64,000 nt of DNA from Laspinema palackyanum D2c (GCF_025370875.1 NZ_JAMXFD010000002.1:426218-490217), one strand, 5' to 3'; shown: positions 9,092 through 17,573, counted from the stretch's first letter. Notes: generated by a model from the letters alone, not told the origin. A program made the numbers and translations.

Positions 9092-9248
9092 GCGCGTTTC
9101 ATGAAAGAGGGATGGACAGTCAACGGAGTGGGATTGCCCCTCCCTCGAAGAGGGAAGACCCCTCCTGACTCCATTGGCGATCGCCCCGAATCAATGCACC
9201 CATCGGATCCGCTCACCGCGATGCAACTTGTTTGCCGGAGATTAAACC

Positions 9249-9740
9249 GTGCCTGAATTTCCTGAATTACTTGCAACTTCGCGATTTTACCTAGAACTTC
9301 ACCTAGCCGATAGTGTCGATGCGATCGATGCCTACTTTATGGAGTGTAAAGGGTTTAAAACTAGCCAGGAAATCATTGAAATCTGCGAAGTCACCCCCCA
9401 AATGTGGGGCAAAGATGGTAAATCCCGAGGGCGGATGATCCGGACTAAAATTCCGGGGAATATCAGCTATACCAATTTAACCCTGCGTCGCGGTCTAACC
9501 GTGTCCATGACCGTCTGGAATTGGTTGGAAGCAATTCAAGAAGGATCTTGGGCCGTACAGCGGCGAGATGGCTCCTTAACCCTTTATGATCAAGGAGCAC
9601 AGGCTCAGGTTAGATTTGAGTTTAAACGGGCATGGCCGGTGAGCTATTCTATTTCTGATGTCAGTGTCAGTAGCGGTGACTTGGAAATAGAAGAACTAGA
9701 AGTGGCTGTGGAAGAGTTAAAACGGGTTAAGGTGGTGTAA
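9249..9740 (+). CDS. gp19-family tail tube protein 3
   Basis: A 163-aa protein that fits the T4 gp19-like tail-tube family best of the three: RFYLELHLADSVDAIDAYF, ECKGFKTSQEIIEICEVTP, a central RTKIPGNISYTNLTLRRG and the end ELEVAVEELKRVK. It starts with GTG at 9249, preceded by GGAG at a good distance; there is no earlier in-frame ATG. It is probably a tube or tube-baseplate adaptor subunit. The next gene follows after 18 bases, implying one transcript. Confidence 0.82.
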   Translation: MPEFPELLATSRFYLELHLADSVDAIDAYFMECKGFKTSQEIIEICEVTPQMWGKDGKSRGRMIRTKIPGNISYTNLTLRRGLTVSMTVWNWLEAIQEGSWAVQRRDGSLTLYDQGAQAQVRFEFKRAWPVSYSISDVSVSSGDLEIEELEVAVEELKRVKVV

Positions 9741-9758
9741 TGGTAGGGCCAAGTCAGG

Positions 9759-10112
9759 ATGATTCAGACCGAGTTTGAGTTTACGTTACCCAAAGGGTAT
9801 CTCGATAGCTCCGGCAACTTGCACCGCCAAGGGGTGATGCGTTTATCCCGGGCGATCGATGAGATTGCTCCCCTGCGAGACCCTCGGGTCAAATCGAATC
9901 CGGCATACGCCACGGTGATTATTTTATCTCGGGTGATTACCCGGTTGGGTGCTTTAGAACAGGTGACTCCCTTGGCGATCGAGAATCTATTTGCCGTAGA
10001 CTTGAATTATCTTCAAACCTTTTATCGTCAAATTAACGAACTCGAAAATCAGGGGGATCCAAACTCAGAACCCCTGTCACCCCCAGCCCTCCCGGGACCC
10101 TCCTACTCATGA
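9759..10112 (+). CDS. Tail assembly (chaperone-like) protein, copy 1
   Basis: A 117-aa protein with the pattern TEFEFTLPKGYLDSSGNLHRQGVMR at 3-27, then PAYATVIILSRVITRLG and LFAVDLNYLQTFYRQIN. The same pattern recurs in the next gene, so the two are paralogues. Proteins of this type sit after the tube gene in phage-tail and injection-system clusters, where a tail-assembly chaperone is expected. The C-terminal 15 residues are proline-rich and not shared. Function is inferred from position. Confidence 0.65.
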   Translation: MIQTEFEFTLPKGYLDSSGNLHRQGVMRLSRAIDEIAPLRDPRVKSNPAYATVIILSRVITRLGALEQVTPLAIENLFAVDLNYLQTFYRQINELENQGDPNSEPLSPPALPGPSYS

Positions 10113-10125
10113 GTGAGGTGATGCC

Positions 10126-10491
10126 ATGAATCGGGAAACGATACCTCATACTGAGTTTACATTTACCCTCCCCGTGGGAGTGGTGGATGGGGAGGGCAGT
10201 CTGCATCGACAAGGGGGGATGCGAAGGGCGACGGGTCATGATGAAATATGGGTGAGCAAAGACCTTCGGACTCAAGAAAATCCCGCTTATAAAATCATCT
10301 TTCTCCTCTCTCGGGTGATTACCCATCTAGGAGGGTTTTCATCGGTGACGCCGGAGTTATTAGAACAACTGTTTTTAACGGATTTTATTTATTTACGAGA
10401 GTTTTATACCCAAATAAACCCGTCTGAAGTGGAGGGGATACCTTTGGGGGAGTTCTGGGCTACCCCTTGGAGCAGCTGTACCAAGAGGTAG
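10126..10491 (+). CDS. Tail assembly (chaperone-like) protein, copy 2, with possible frameshift extension
   Basis: A 121-aa paralogue of the preceding gene: TEFTFTLPVGVVDGEGSLHRQ, PAYKIIFLLSRVITHLGG and LFLTDFIYLREFYTQIN. The zero-frame tail after YTQIN looks like noise (GEFWATPWSSCTKR). At its 3' end TTTGGGG sits in the X-XXY-YYZ register, and the -1 frame encodes a recognisable DUF6760 protein to 10601. A -1 slip would make a fusion of about 158 aa, echoing the phage lambda G/GT arrangement. A sequencing indel would give the same picture. Confidence 0.65.
   Translation: MNRETIPHTEFTFTLPVGVVDGEGSLHRQGGMRRATGHDEIWVSKDLRTQENPAYKIIFLLSRVITHLGGFSSVTPELLEQLFLTDFIYLREFYTQINPSEVEGIPLGEFWATPWSSCTKR
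10443..10449 (+). promoter_or_regulatory. Candidate -1 ribosomal slippery heptamer TTTGGGG
   Basis: In the upstream gene's frame the heptamer reads T-TTG-GGG, which re-pairs as TTT-GGG after a -1 slip and enters the DUF6760 frame. A small stem (CTTGG at 10466-10470 with CCAAG at 10481-10485) lies 16 bases downstream, farther than usual for a stimulator. Confidence 0.4.
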
Positions 10492-10601
10492 CGACGATCG
10501 CCTTTCACTTTCACTGGTCCTTAGATGAAATTCTCCGTCTCGAACATGGAGAACGACGGCGTTGGATTGCGACGATCGCCCAATTGAAGCGGATGCCGTG
10601 A
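10443..10601 (+). CDS. DUF6760-type tail protein in the -1 frame, no normal start codon
   Basis: The frame overlapping the end of the tail-assembly gene encodes GYPLEQLYQEVATIAFHFHW followed by a DEILRLEHGERRRW stretch, matching the small DUF6760 proteins of phage-tail and injection-system clusters. It is open from 10428 (after a TGA), with no ATG or GTG before the conserved region; only CTG (10455) or TTG (10467, inside the domain) could start it. Production as a frameshift extension is the simplest reading. Initiation at CTG or an indel error are alternatives. It ends the recognisable injection-system genes here. Confidence 0.6.
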   Translation, partial: FGGVLGYPLEQLYQEVATIAFHFHWSLDEILRLEHGERRRWIATIAQLKRMP

Positions 10602-10968
10602 CGGGAAGATGGAACAGTAGGGGAAATAACTTGTCAAGGGAGGAGAGGAAGCCGAGTAAAACCGGATGAAACCCAGGGTGATCAAGAATCTAACTAAAAA
10701 TGACAGCGGTGCGATCATGACTCAAAAAAGCGCGATCGCCCTTTAGTCGCTCAATATTGAGAATCAGTCCCGGAAAATCCGCGTCATTTTCAATTGACAC
10801 TCCACTGCTTGTTTCACATCACATCCGTTTCTCAGAATTCGGAAGTATGATAGCGGTAGAGCACAATCTGAGCTAAACTGTCAATTTTTCCCGATTCTTT
10901 TCCACGTTTATTATCTTGTTTTTACAGGCTCATCCTTCTTCAATTGTTGATGCGGAGGTTTTACTATC
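10602..10968. other. Intergenic, 367 bases, no gene seen
   Basis: No coding region is supported on either strand. A possible -10 element TATGAT lies at 10846-10851 for the downstream DUF928 gene, and GGAGG precedes its ATG. No baseplate, spike or ATPase gene of the injection system follows. Confidence 0.6.
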
Positions 10969-11718
10969 ATGCGATCGCCCAAACTGATTCACTTAATGAG
11001 TATCCTGGCAGTGGTCCTGTCTCCGGCTTTGGTCACCCTTTCGGGATTCTCCCCCGTCCGCGCCCAATCTCAGCCGGGGCAACTCCTCGCCCTCAACTTC
11101 CCTTCTGCACCCCGCAACATCGGTGGTCCCCGCAGTAGCGCCGGGGGAGGAGTTCGAGGCAATGGGAATGACACTTGCATCGAGGGTGAATCCCCCTTGA
11201 CCCCCTTAATGCCCACCCATGATATCGTCAAAACCGTCACGCCCAACCCGGAATTTTTCATGTTTGTCCCCAAAAATAGCGCAGATTCGGGAGAATTTGT
11301 GATTGTTGATGGGAATGGCAATGACGTTTATCTCTCTACCTTCCAGCTATCCGAGGCCCCGGGCGTCGTCAAGGTCAGCCTCCCTGCCAATACCGACCTG
11401 GAAATTGGCAAAGTCTATGATTGGCAGTTTAGCCTAATCTGCGATCCGGGAGACCGCCAAGCCGATGTATTCGTGCAGGGTCAAATCGAACCCACCGAAC
11501 TGACCGAGGAAATGCAAGCTCAATTAGACCAGGCACAGCCCCTGGATCAGGTGCAACTGTATGTTGACCAAAGCTTATGGAACGAAGCGGTTAGTCTGCT
11601 TGCCCAATTCCGTAATTCTAATCCCACGGAGTGGCAAGGACTGTTAAAATATGTCGGCTTAGAAAGCATTGCTTCGGAACCTCTGCCGATCCAAACTATT
11701 GGAACATCGCAGAATTAA
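10969..11718 (+). CDS. DUF928 domain exported protein
   Basis: A 249-aa protein with a Sec-type signal peptide (about 1-32, hydrophobic core LMSILAVVLSPALVTL, ending VRAQS). The mature part matches DUF928: an ESPLTPLMP motif, PEFFMFVPKNSADSGEFVIVDG, and KVYDWQFSLICDPGDRQADVFVQG with two Cys probably disulfide-linked (one near DTCIEG, one in LICDPG). The C-terminal 60 residues are helical (AQLDQAQPLDQVQLYVDQSLW). It lies 21 bases before the cyclase gene; DUF928 genes are commonly found beside CHASE2 proteins in cyanobacteria, so joint sensing in the periplasm is plausible. GGAGG precedes the ATG. Confidence 0.85.
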   Translation: MRSPKLIHLMSILAVVLSPALVTLSGFSPVRAQSQPGQLLALNFPSAPRNIGGPRSSAGGGVRGNGNDTCIEGESPLTPLMPTHDIVKTVTPNPEFFMFVPKNSADSGEFVIVDGNGNDVYLSTFQLSEAPGVVKVSLPANTDLEIGKVYDWQFSLICDPGDRQADVFVQGQIEPTELTEEMQAQLDQAQPLDQVQLYVDQSLWNEAVSLLAQFRNSNPTEWQGLLKYVGLESIASEPLPIQTIGTSQN

Positions 11719-11739
11719 ATAAATAAGGAATAAGCCGTG

Positions 11740-13986
11740 ATGTGGAATCAATTAAAACGGCAAGTTTGGGAATGGCGCGGGGTCTGGATTGCTGCTCCTT
11801 CAGTAACGGTAGCGGTAATCCTCCTGCGTTTTACTGGTGTATTACAGCCTTGGGAATGGGCCGTCTACGATCTGTATATGAGGGCGCGACCCTCGGAACC
11901 TCCAGATAACCGAATTGCCATTGTTGGGATTAATGAAGCCGATGTGCGCGAATTAGGACAAGCCATTATTCCCGATCGCGTTTATGCGGCAGTGATCGAA
12001 AATCTCAAAGCCATGAATCCTCGGGCGATCGGCTTAGATGTCTATCGGGATCAACCCGTTGAACCCGGTCATGCTGCACTCCGTCAGGTTTTTGAATCTA
12101 CACCGAATCTGGTGGGAATTCAAAAAGTGATCGGGGACCGCGATCGCGACACCATTGCACCCCCTCCGGGCTTACAATATGCCGGTTCCAATGACATGAT
12201 TTTGGATGAAGATCAGGTCAAGCGCCGGGGGTTGGTGATGGTGAATGATGAAGCCGGAAACCTCATCTACAGTTTTAGTTTATATCTAGCAGGTCTCTAT
12301 CTCGATGCCGAAGGAATTGCCCCGGAAGCCATTGACGGGAGCGAATCCTGGAAATTTGGGGACCAAGTTTTCTCTCGCTTTGAACCGAACGATGGGGGCT
12401 ACGTTGGCGCAGATCATGGGGGCTATCAGGTCCTGTTAAACTATGCCGGTCCCAGCCGACATTTTGAGACGGTTTCCCTGATGGATATCCTCAGAAATCG
12501 AGTCCCGCCCGATTGGGGACGCGATCGCATTATCTTGATTGGAGCCGTTGGGGAAAGCTTCCAAGACTTATTTTTCACCCCCTATACCAAAGAAGCGGGC
12601 AACCGCATGGCGGGGGTGGAAGTTCACGCCACTCTCGTCAGCCAGATGATTAGTGCGGCCCTCGACGATCGCCCCGTGATTAAAACCATACAAGAACCTT
12701 ACGAGTGGTTGTGGATTTTCCTCTGGGGCAGTCTGGGGGCATTTCTGATCTGGAAATGGCGCTATGTCGGGGGCGCAGGATGGCTCTCAGTTCAACGCAC
12801 CGCAGCGGCGGTTTTGTCTGCGGTGGCCCTGGTGGGAATCACTTATGGGGTATTTCTGTTGGGATGGTGGATTCCCGTGGTGCCTCCGGCTTTGGCCTTA
12901 CTCGGTTCCGCTACGGCGATCGTTGCTTACGTTGCCCGGACTGCCGGAGATATTCGTAAAACCTTTGGTCGCTATCTCACGGATCAAGTCGTCGCCAATT
13001 TACTAGAAAATCCGGAAGGATTAAAAATGGGCGGGGAACGACGCAAACTGACGATTTTCACCTCAGATTTACGCGGATTTACGGCGCTTTCTGAGCGATT
13101 GCCTCCAGAAGAAGTGGTTAAAATTCTCAACTTTTATCTGGGATACATGGCCGATGTGATTACCTCTTACCAGGGAACCATTGATGAGTTTATGGGAGAT
13201 GGTATCTTAGTGCTATTTGGTGCACCGACCTCCCGACCGGATGATGCAAAAAGGGCGATCGCCTGCGGAATTTCCATGCAGTTAGCCATGCGTCATGTCA
13301 ATGCCAAAGTGGTGGAATGGGGACTGCCCGAACTGGAAATGGGAATTGGCATCAATACCGGGGAAGTCGTCGTGGGCAATATCGGTTCGGAAAAACGCAC
13401 CAAGTACGGAGTCGTCGGCAGTCAGGTCAATTTAACCTACCGCATTGAATCTTATACAACAGGAGGGCAAATTCTGATTTCTGAGCAGACTCTCCTCGAT
13501 GCCGGAGGTGAGGATGTTGTCGAAATTGAGGGTAAACGTGAGGTGATGCCCAAAGGGGTGAAAGATCCGCTGATGATTTATGATGTGAGCGGGATTAAAG
13601 AGCCTTATCATATCTCCCTAACCAGGGAAGAAGAGATGTTTTTGCCTTTGAGCGAACAAATCCCCATTCAATACACCATTTTGGAAGGAAAGCACATCAG
13701 CGAAACCCGCCTAATCGGTCATTTAGTCCAGCTTTCGGCTAAAGGGGCTCAAGTGCGAACCGAACCGGGAGCCGGGGATATTATCCCCGTCGGATTGACC
13801 AATCTCAAGCTCAATTTATTGGAGGGGAATTTCGAGGGCAGCCGGGAAGATATTTATGCCAAGGTTTTGGAAAAACCCGCCGCTGAACCCCATTGTTTTT
13901 ACATTAAGTTTACGGCAAAACCCCCGGCAGTGGCGGCTCACCTAGAACAGATGTATAAGTCAATTCTGGCTGTTACTCCGTCCTAA
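11740..13986 (+). CDS. CHASE2-domain class III nucleotide cyclase with C-terminal PilZ-like domain
   Basis: About 748 aa. After one N-terminal membrane segment comes an extracytoplasmic CHASE2 sensor (about 35-325), then a cluster of three membrane helices (about 328-405), a class III cyclase domain (about 430-600) and a PilZ-like region (about 633-740). Metal-binding Asp residues are visible in FTSDLRGFT and FMGDG. Glu stands before FMGDG where adenylyl cyclases usually carry the adenine-selecting Lys, and KYGVVGSQVN has Gly in place of Asp/Thr, so the product may be cGMP. GTG 11737 is an alternative start; AAGGA precedes. Confidence 0.88.
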   Translation: MWNQLKRQVWEWRGVWIAAPSVTVAVILLRFTGVLQPWEWAVYDLYMRARPSEPPDNRIAIVGINEADVRELGQAIIPDRVYAAVIENLKAMNPRAIGLDVYRDQPVEPGHAALRQVFESTPNLVGIQKVIGDRDRDTIAPPPGLQYAGSNDMILDEDQVKRRGLVMVNDEAGNLIYSFSLYLAGLYLDAEGIAPEAIDGSESWKFGDQVFSRFEPNDGGYVGADHGGYQVLLNYAGPSRHFETVSLMDILRNRVPPDWGRDRIILIGAVGESFQDLFFTPYTKEAGNRMAGVEVHATLVSQMISAALDDRPVIKTIQEPYEWLWIFLWGSLGAFLIWKWRYVGGAGWLSVQRTAAAVLSAVALVGITYGVFLLGWWIPVVPPALALLGSATAIVAYVARTAGDIRKTFGRYLTDQVVANLLENPEGLKMGGERRKLTIFTSDLRGFTALSERLPPEEVVKILNFYLGYMADVITSYQGTIDEFMGDGILVLFGAPTSRPDDAKRAIACGISMQLAMRHVNAKVVEWGLPELEMGIGINTGEVVVGNIGSEKRTKYGVVGSQVNLTYRIESYTTGGQILISEQTLLDAGGEDVVEIEGKREVMPKGVKDPLMIYDVSGIKEPYHISLTREEEMFLPLSEQIPIQYTILEGKHISETRLIGHLVQLSAKGAQVRTEPGAGDIIPVGLTNLKLNLLEGNFEGSREDIYAKVLEKPAAEPHCFYIKFTAKPPAVAAHLEQMYKSILAVTPS

Positions 13987-14064
13987 GGGAGGGGTTGATC
14001 GACTTCTCCATCGTTGAGGGCGATCGTCCTTGTTTAAATGACATTAGAGGATTAGAGGACTCCT

Positions 14065-14865
14065 ATGAAATTAACCTTTTTAGGTTCTGGCTCGGCTTTC
14101 ACCGTGGGAGCCAATAATTATCAATCGAATGTTTTGTTAGAGAGCGATCGCGGAACCAAACTCTTGATTGATTGTGGTTCTGATATTCGCTTCTCTCTCC
14201 ATGAGGCGGGATATTCCCATCTGGATATCACCGATATTTACATCAGCCATTTGCATTCGGATCACGCCGGAGGATTGGAATATATTTCCTTTACCACCAA
14301 ATTTGACCCCCGATGCCAAAGACCCCGCCTTTATATCAGTAAAGAAATAGCTGGGGACCTCTGGGCCCATACCCTCTCCGGGGGCCTCCGTTCCATCCAA
14401 GGCGATGTTACAGAACTAGAGACGTTTTTTGAGGTGGAAAAAGTTCCCCGCAATGGACATTTTATCTGGGAAAATATCCAATTTAATTTGGTCAAAGTCA
14501 TCCATATTGATAATGGTTACTTTGTCATGCCCAGCTATGGATTGTTCTTTGAACTCGAAGGAAAGCAAATCTTTTTCAGCACCGATACCCAATTATGTCG
14601 GGAAGAAATCGGGGAATATTACGAGCAAGCGGACCTGATTTTCCAAGATTGTGAAACCTCTCAATTCCCCACCACTGTTCACGCTCATTACCAGGAATTA
14701 GTCGCCTTACCCGACGCCATCAAAAATAAAATGTGGTTGTATGGGTATCAACCCGGACCCCTTCCGGATGCGGAACAAGATGGATTCCTCGGGTTTGTCC
14801 AACGGGGACAGCAGTTTGAATTTGCGCTCTCTCCCCTCCAGGCAGAGACCATTGTCACAGTCTGA
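14065..14865 (+). CDS. MBL-fold metallo-hydrolase
   Basis: A 266-aa metallo-beta-lactamase-fold enzyme. It starts MKLTFLGSGSAFTVG, as in RNase Z and phosphodiesterase-like members, and has the metal motif HLHSDHAGG at about 70-78. A later Asp is in FFSTDTQLC and a distal His in TTVHAHYQEL. The size suits a cyclic-nucleotide phosphodiesterase-like or other small-molecule hydrolase, but the substrate cannot be told. It follows the cyclase gene by 78 bases on the same strand, so a role in degrading the cyclic nucleotide is a testable guess. A terminator follows at 14944. Confidence 0.85.
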   Translation: MKLTFLGSGSAFTVGANNYQSNVLLESDRGTKLLIDCGSDIRFSLHEAGYSHLDITDIYISHLHSDHAGGLEYISFTTKFDPRCQRPRLYISKEIAGDLWAHTLSGGLRSIQGDVTELETFFEVEKVPRNGHFIWENIQFNLVKVIHIDNGYFVMPSYGLFFELEGKQIFFSTDTQLCREEIGEYYEQADLIFQDCETSQFPTTVHAHYQELVALPDAIKNKMWLYGYQPGPLPDAEQDGFLGFVQRGQQFEFALSPLQAETIVTV

Positions 14866-14900
14866 TTCCCTGGAGCAAGATTAAGACGAACTGCATCATT

Positions 14901-14938
14901 GCAGCGCGGTAAGCGAAGCTATGCCGCAGGCAATCGCC
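14901..14938. repeat. Interspersed cyanobacterial repeat containing GGTAAGCGAAGC...GCCGCAGGC
   Basis: The block GCAGCGCGGTAAGCGAAGCT, followed by ATGCCGCAGGCAATCGCC, is of a type I recall as widespread in cyanobacterial intergenic DNA. Only one copy is seen in this window. Confidence 0.5.
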
Positions 14939-14943
14939 CCTAA

Positions 14944-14971
14944 CCCTCCTTTCTACAAAGGGGGGCTTTTT
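14944..14971 (+). terminator. Rho-independent terminator after MBL hydrolase
   Basis: CCCTCCTTT pairs with AAAGGGGGG around the loop CTAC (9 bp with one G-U pair), followed by CTTTTT. Confidence 0.75.
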
Positions 14972-15389
14972 CAGTTTATGGCCCTTCGTCGATTGTAGCC
15001 TTTACCACCCTATTCGGGTCAAGAACCCCGGTTTTTGACCCCGGGATCTCATCCTGTAGCCATCCGGTGAGAATTTGCGGAACATCGAACGATGGACAGC
15101 AGACTAAGGAAGGGACTTTCAACACCCTCCGGAATTGTGGCCTAATTCTTGATCACTATAGAAGAATCGGAGCAAAATGGGAGCAAATCAGACTCAGTTC
15201 AGGATAGAGATAGCAACAAAGGCTAACCCCTCCCCCAAACCGAACCCTAGGGCGATCGCGCAGTGGATACTTCAGATGATGACGAAGCGCTCAATCCCTC
15301 ACAGGACATAGAAGCGAGCAAACCCCCGGGTTTGGCCTCTTTCCCCTAACCTATAGTAAACGAGCGATTGTTCGCTCGATCCAGGATCA

Positions 15390-16850
15390 ATGAACGAAGC
15401 TTTAAAAAGAATAGCAGCACAATCCCTTTCCTGGTTTACCACTCCAATTCCCCTCGGCAACTATTCAGTGTCAATCAGTGCAATGTTGCAACTGATTATC
15501 TGGGTCTGTATTGTTTTGTTCCTATCCCGCGCCCTCAAAAAGTTCCTCAAATATCGGCTGCTCGTTAAGTTAGGAATTGACGAAGGAAACCGCGAAGCAA
15601 TGGCAACCATTATCAGCTATAGCAGTTCCATGTTAGGGCTGATTATTGTGTTACAAAGTACCGGATTTAACCTCGGTTCCCTACTCGTCATTGCTGGAGG
15701 TTTAGGGGTTGGGATTGGTTTTGGACTTCAGGAAGTGACCCGCAACTTTATCAGCGGTCTGACCTTACTCATAGAACGAAAACTCAAGGTTGGGGATTTT
15801 ATAGAATTTGACGGAATGTCAGGTTATGTCAAAGAAGTTTCCCTGCGATCGACCCTGATCCGGACCCGTGATGGGGGCGATGTCGTCGTTCCGAACAGTA
15901 AACTCGTTGAAAATAAAGTTCTGAATTGGAGCTACGACTCTTTTCACGCTCGGATTCAAATTCCTGTGGGAGTTGCCTATAATAGTGACACGGTTTTAGT
16001 CACCGAAACCCTCTTAAATGCGGCTTATATGGAACCGGCAGTATTGCACGACCCTCCCCCAAAAGTCCTGTTTAAAAATTTTGGGGATAATGCCCTCAAC
16101 TTTGAACTGTGGGTTTGGGTAAACCGGATTGACCGCGAACCGTTTATTAGGAGTTCTTTAAATTTTATTATTGAGTACAACCTGCGCCAAAATCATATTA
16201 CAGTCCCCTTCCCGCAACGGGATTTATGGATTAGAAATGGAGAAGATTTAAGCCGGTTGGGGAGAAAAAAATTCCAACAGAATGGCCACAGTCCGGAGAT
16301 GATAACCGAGCCTGTAGCAGTTGCTACCTCGAATAAGCCGTTATCACTGAAAGATTTGCTGCGGCAGGTGACTTATTTTCAAAACTTTACGGACCTGGAA
16401 TTAAGACAACTCATCGAAATTGGTCATCGGAAACGCTTGTATCCCTCCCAGGTTTTATTCCAGGAAGGGGACCCGGGAGATGCCTTTTATATCGTGTTAT
16501 CCGGTTCCGTGGAGGTATTTGTGGAAAAAATTAATAAGCATCTGACTAACCTAGGGGCAGGCAAGTTTTTTGGGGAATTGTCTTTAATGTTAGGAATTCC
16601 TCGAACCGCATCGGTGCGAGCCTTAGAAGAAACCATTTTGTTTACGATTCATCATAATGGCTTTCAAAGCATCTTGCGGGAGCATCCCGAGTTGGCTGAG
16701 GAAATCGTTCAGGAATTATGTAAACATCAAGAAGAATTAGCCCAGCGGCAACAGCAATTACGAACAATGGGGTTGTTAGATGCTACGGAAGATGATAAAA
16801 ATCCGGTGGTTTGGGTGAGAAAGCGGCTGCAAAATTTGTTTCACCTGTAG
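15390..16850 (+). CDS. MscS-family channel with C-terminal cyclic-nucleotide-binding domain
   Basis: A 486-aa protein. The N-terminal half is an MscS channel with two or three membrane segments and a Gly-rich pore helix (LVIAGGLGVGIGFGLQEVTRNF, about 96-117), followed by the beta domain VGDFIEFDGMSGYVKEV. Residues about 325-450 form a CRP-type cyclic-nucleotide-binding domain, with FGELSLMLGIPRTASV keeping the Glu and Arg that bind the cyclic phosphate and ribose. It probably releases ions or osmolytes under nucleotide control in the cytoplasmic membrane. The class III cyclase gene on the same strand about 1.4 kb upstream could supply its ligand. Confidence 0.92.
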   Translation: MNEALKRIAAQSLSWFTTPIPLGNYSVSISAMLQLIIWVCIVLFLSRALKKFLKYRLLVKLGIDEGNREAMATIISYSSSMLGLIIVLQSTGFNLGSLLVIAGGLGVGIGFGLQEVTRNFISGLTLLIERKLKVGDFIEFDGMSGYVKEVSLRSTLIRTRDGGDVVVPNSKLVENKVLNWSYDSFHARIQIPVGVAYNSDTVLVTETLLNAAYMEPAVLHDPPPKVLFKNFGDNALNFELWVWVNRIDREPFIRSSLNFIIEYNLRQNHITVPFPQRDLWIRNGEDLSRLGRKKFQQNGHSPEMITEPVAVATSNKPLSLKDLLRQVTYFQNFTDLELRQLIEIGHRKRLYPSQVLFQEGDPGDAFYIVLSGSVEVFVEKINKHLTNLGAGKFFGELSLMLGIPRTASVRALEETILFTIHHNGFQSILREHPELAEEIVQELCKHQEELAQRQQQLRTMGLLDATEDDKNPVVWVRKRLQNLFHL

Positions 16851-17089
16851 TTCCACTGTGCTATGGGTGCGATCGCCCTCTCGGGGGGACGCGATCGGGC
16901 TGACATAGGGCTACCCACGACCAGTTGGGGCCCTCAAGGGGAACTCTGCCAACCGGAATAGTCTGACAAGATCCAGAGTCTACCCAAAGTGGGAGTTCAA
17001 ATCTTTACAATAGCTTTATTAAAGGAACAGTACAGGGGGGAGACACCCGTACAGAAATTGCCTATAATTAGAATGGAGTTTACCCGGTT

Positions 17090-17359
17090 ATGGAAGAAAA
17101 AATGACTTGGCCCACCTGCCTAAATCCAATGACTAAAAAACAGGAATCCAAGCCGAACGGAACAACGGTGCAATTGGCGGAGCTCGTCCTTGAGCTATAT
17201 GCTGCGGGATGGACGCAACAGCAAGTGTTCGGCCAATATCCTCACATTACCCCGGATCTCGTAACCCGAGTCTTTTCCTTAGCCGCACTCTTGTGTGTTA
17301 GAGAAGAGGTCCTCTCTCAACTTTCCGGAACACCTGAAGCTAGATTATTAAACGTATAA
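17090..17359 (+). CDS. Small protein resembling DUF433 family
   Basis: An 89-aa protein. The core LAELVLELYAAGWTQQQVFGQYPHITPDLV resembles DUF433 proteins, where an IL-x-AG-x-S-x-x-I-x-x-x-YP-x-LT helix-turn-helix-like pattern is typical and some members act as antitoxins. No toxin gene is adjacent. Met5 (MTWPT) is an alternative start. Transcription is on its own between the MscS channel and a convergent radical SAM gene. Function unassigned. Confidence 0.6.
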   Translation: MEEKMTWPTCLNPMTKKQESKPNGTTVQLAELVLELYAAGWTQQQVFGQYPHITPDLVTRVFSLAALLCVREEVLSQLSGTPEARLLNV

Positions 17360-17547
17360 GCAATCCTTAACAGAATAGCTTAAATATTTCTCCCAGACCA
17401 TTTTTAATAAGGGGTTACTGCTGAACCCTTTCTTTACTCGCAACCCCAAGCAGTAGCTCTTGAGCTAGGTCAAGTGTAACGACCTCCTAGAATGACCGAT
17501 TCAAGAGTGACAAAAATATAGTGATCCCCCCATAAAAAATAACCAGA

Positions 17548-17566
17548 GGGGGCTTTCAAGCCCCCC
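17548..17566 (-). terminator. Terminator-like hairpin between convergent genes
   Basis: GGGGGCTT pairs with AAGCCCCC around a two-base loop. On the minus strand it is followed within about 10 bases by a run of six T, serving the radical SAM gene. Confidence 0.7.
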
Positions 17567-17573
17567 ATCATTT

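Larger units (their letters stand above)
14866..15389. other. Intergenic, 524 bases: repeat, terminator, possible promoter
   Basis: It holds an interspersed palindromic repeat (14901-14938), a strong terminator (14944-14971), and a TATAGT -10-like element at 15352-15357 just upstream of the MscS gene. No gene is supported in it. Confidence 0.6.

Noticed and set aside
10521-10718. Minus-strand ORF of 65 codons
   Set aside because: It is the antisense shadow of the DUF6760 frame, which has clear family similarity.
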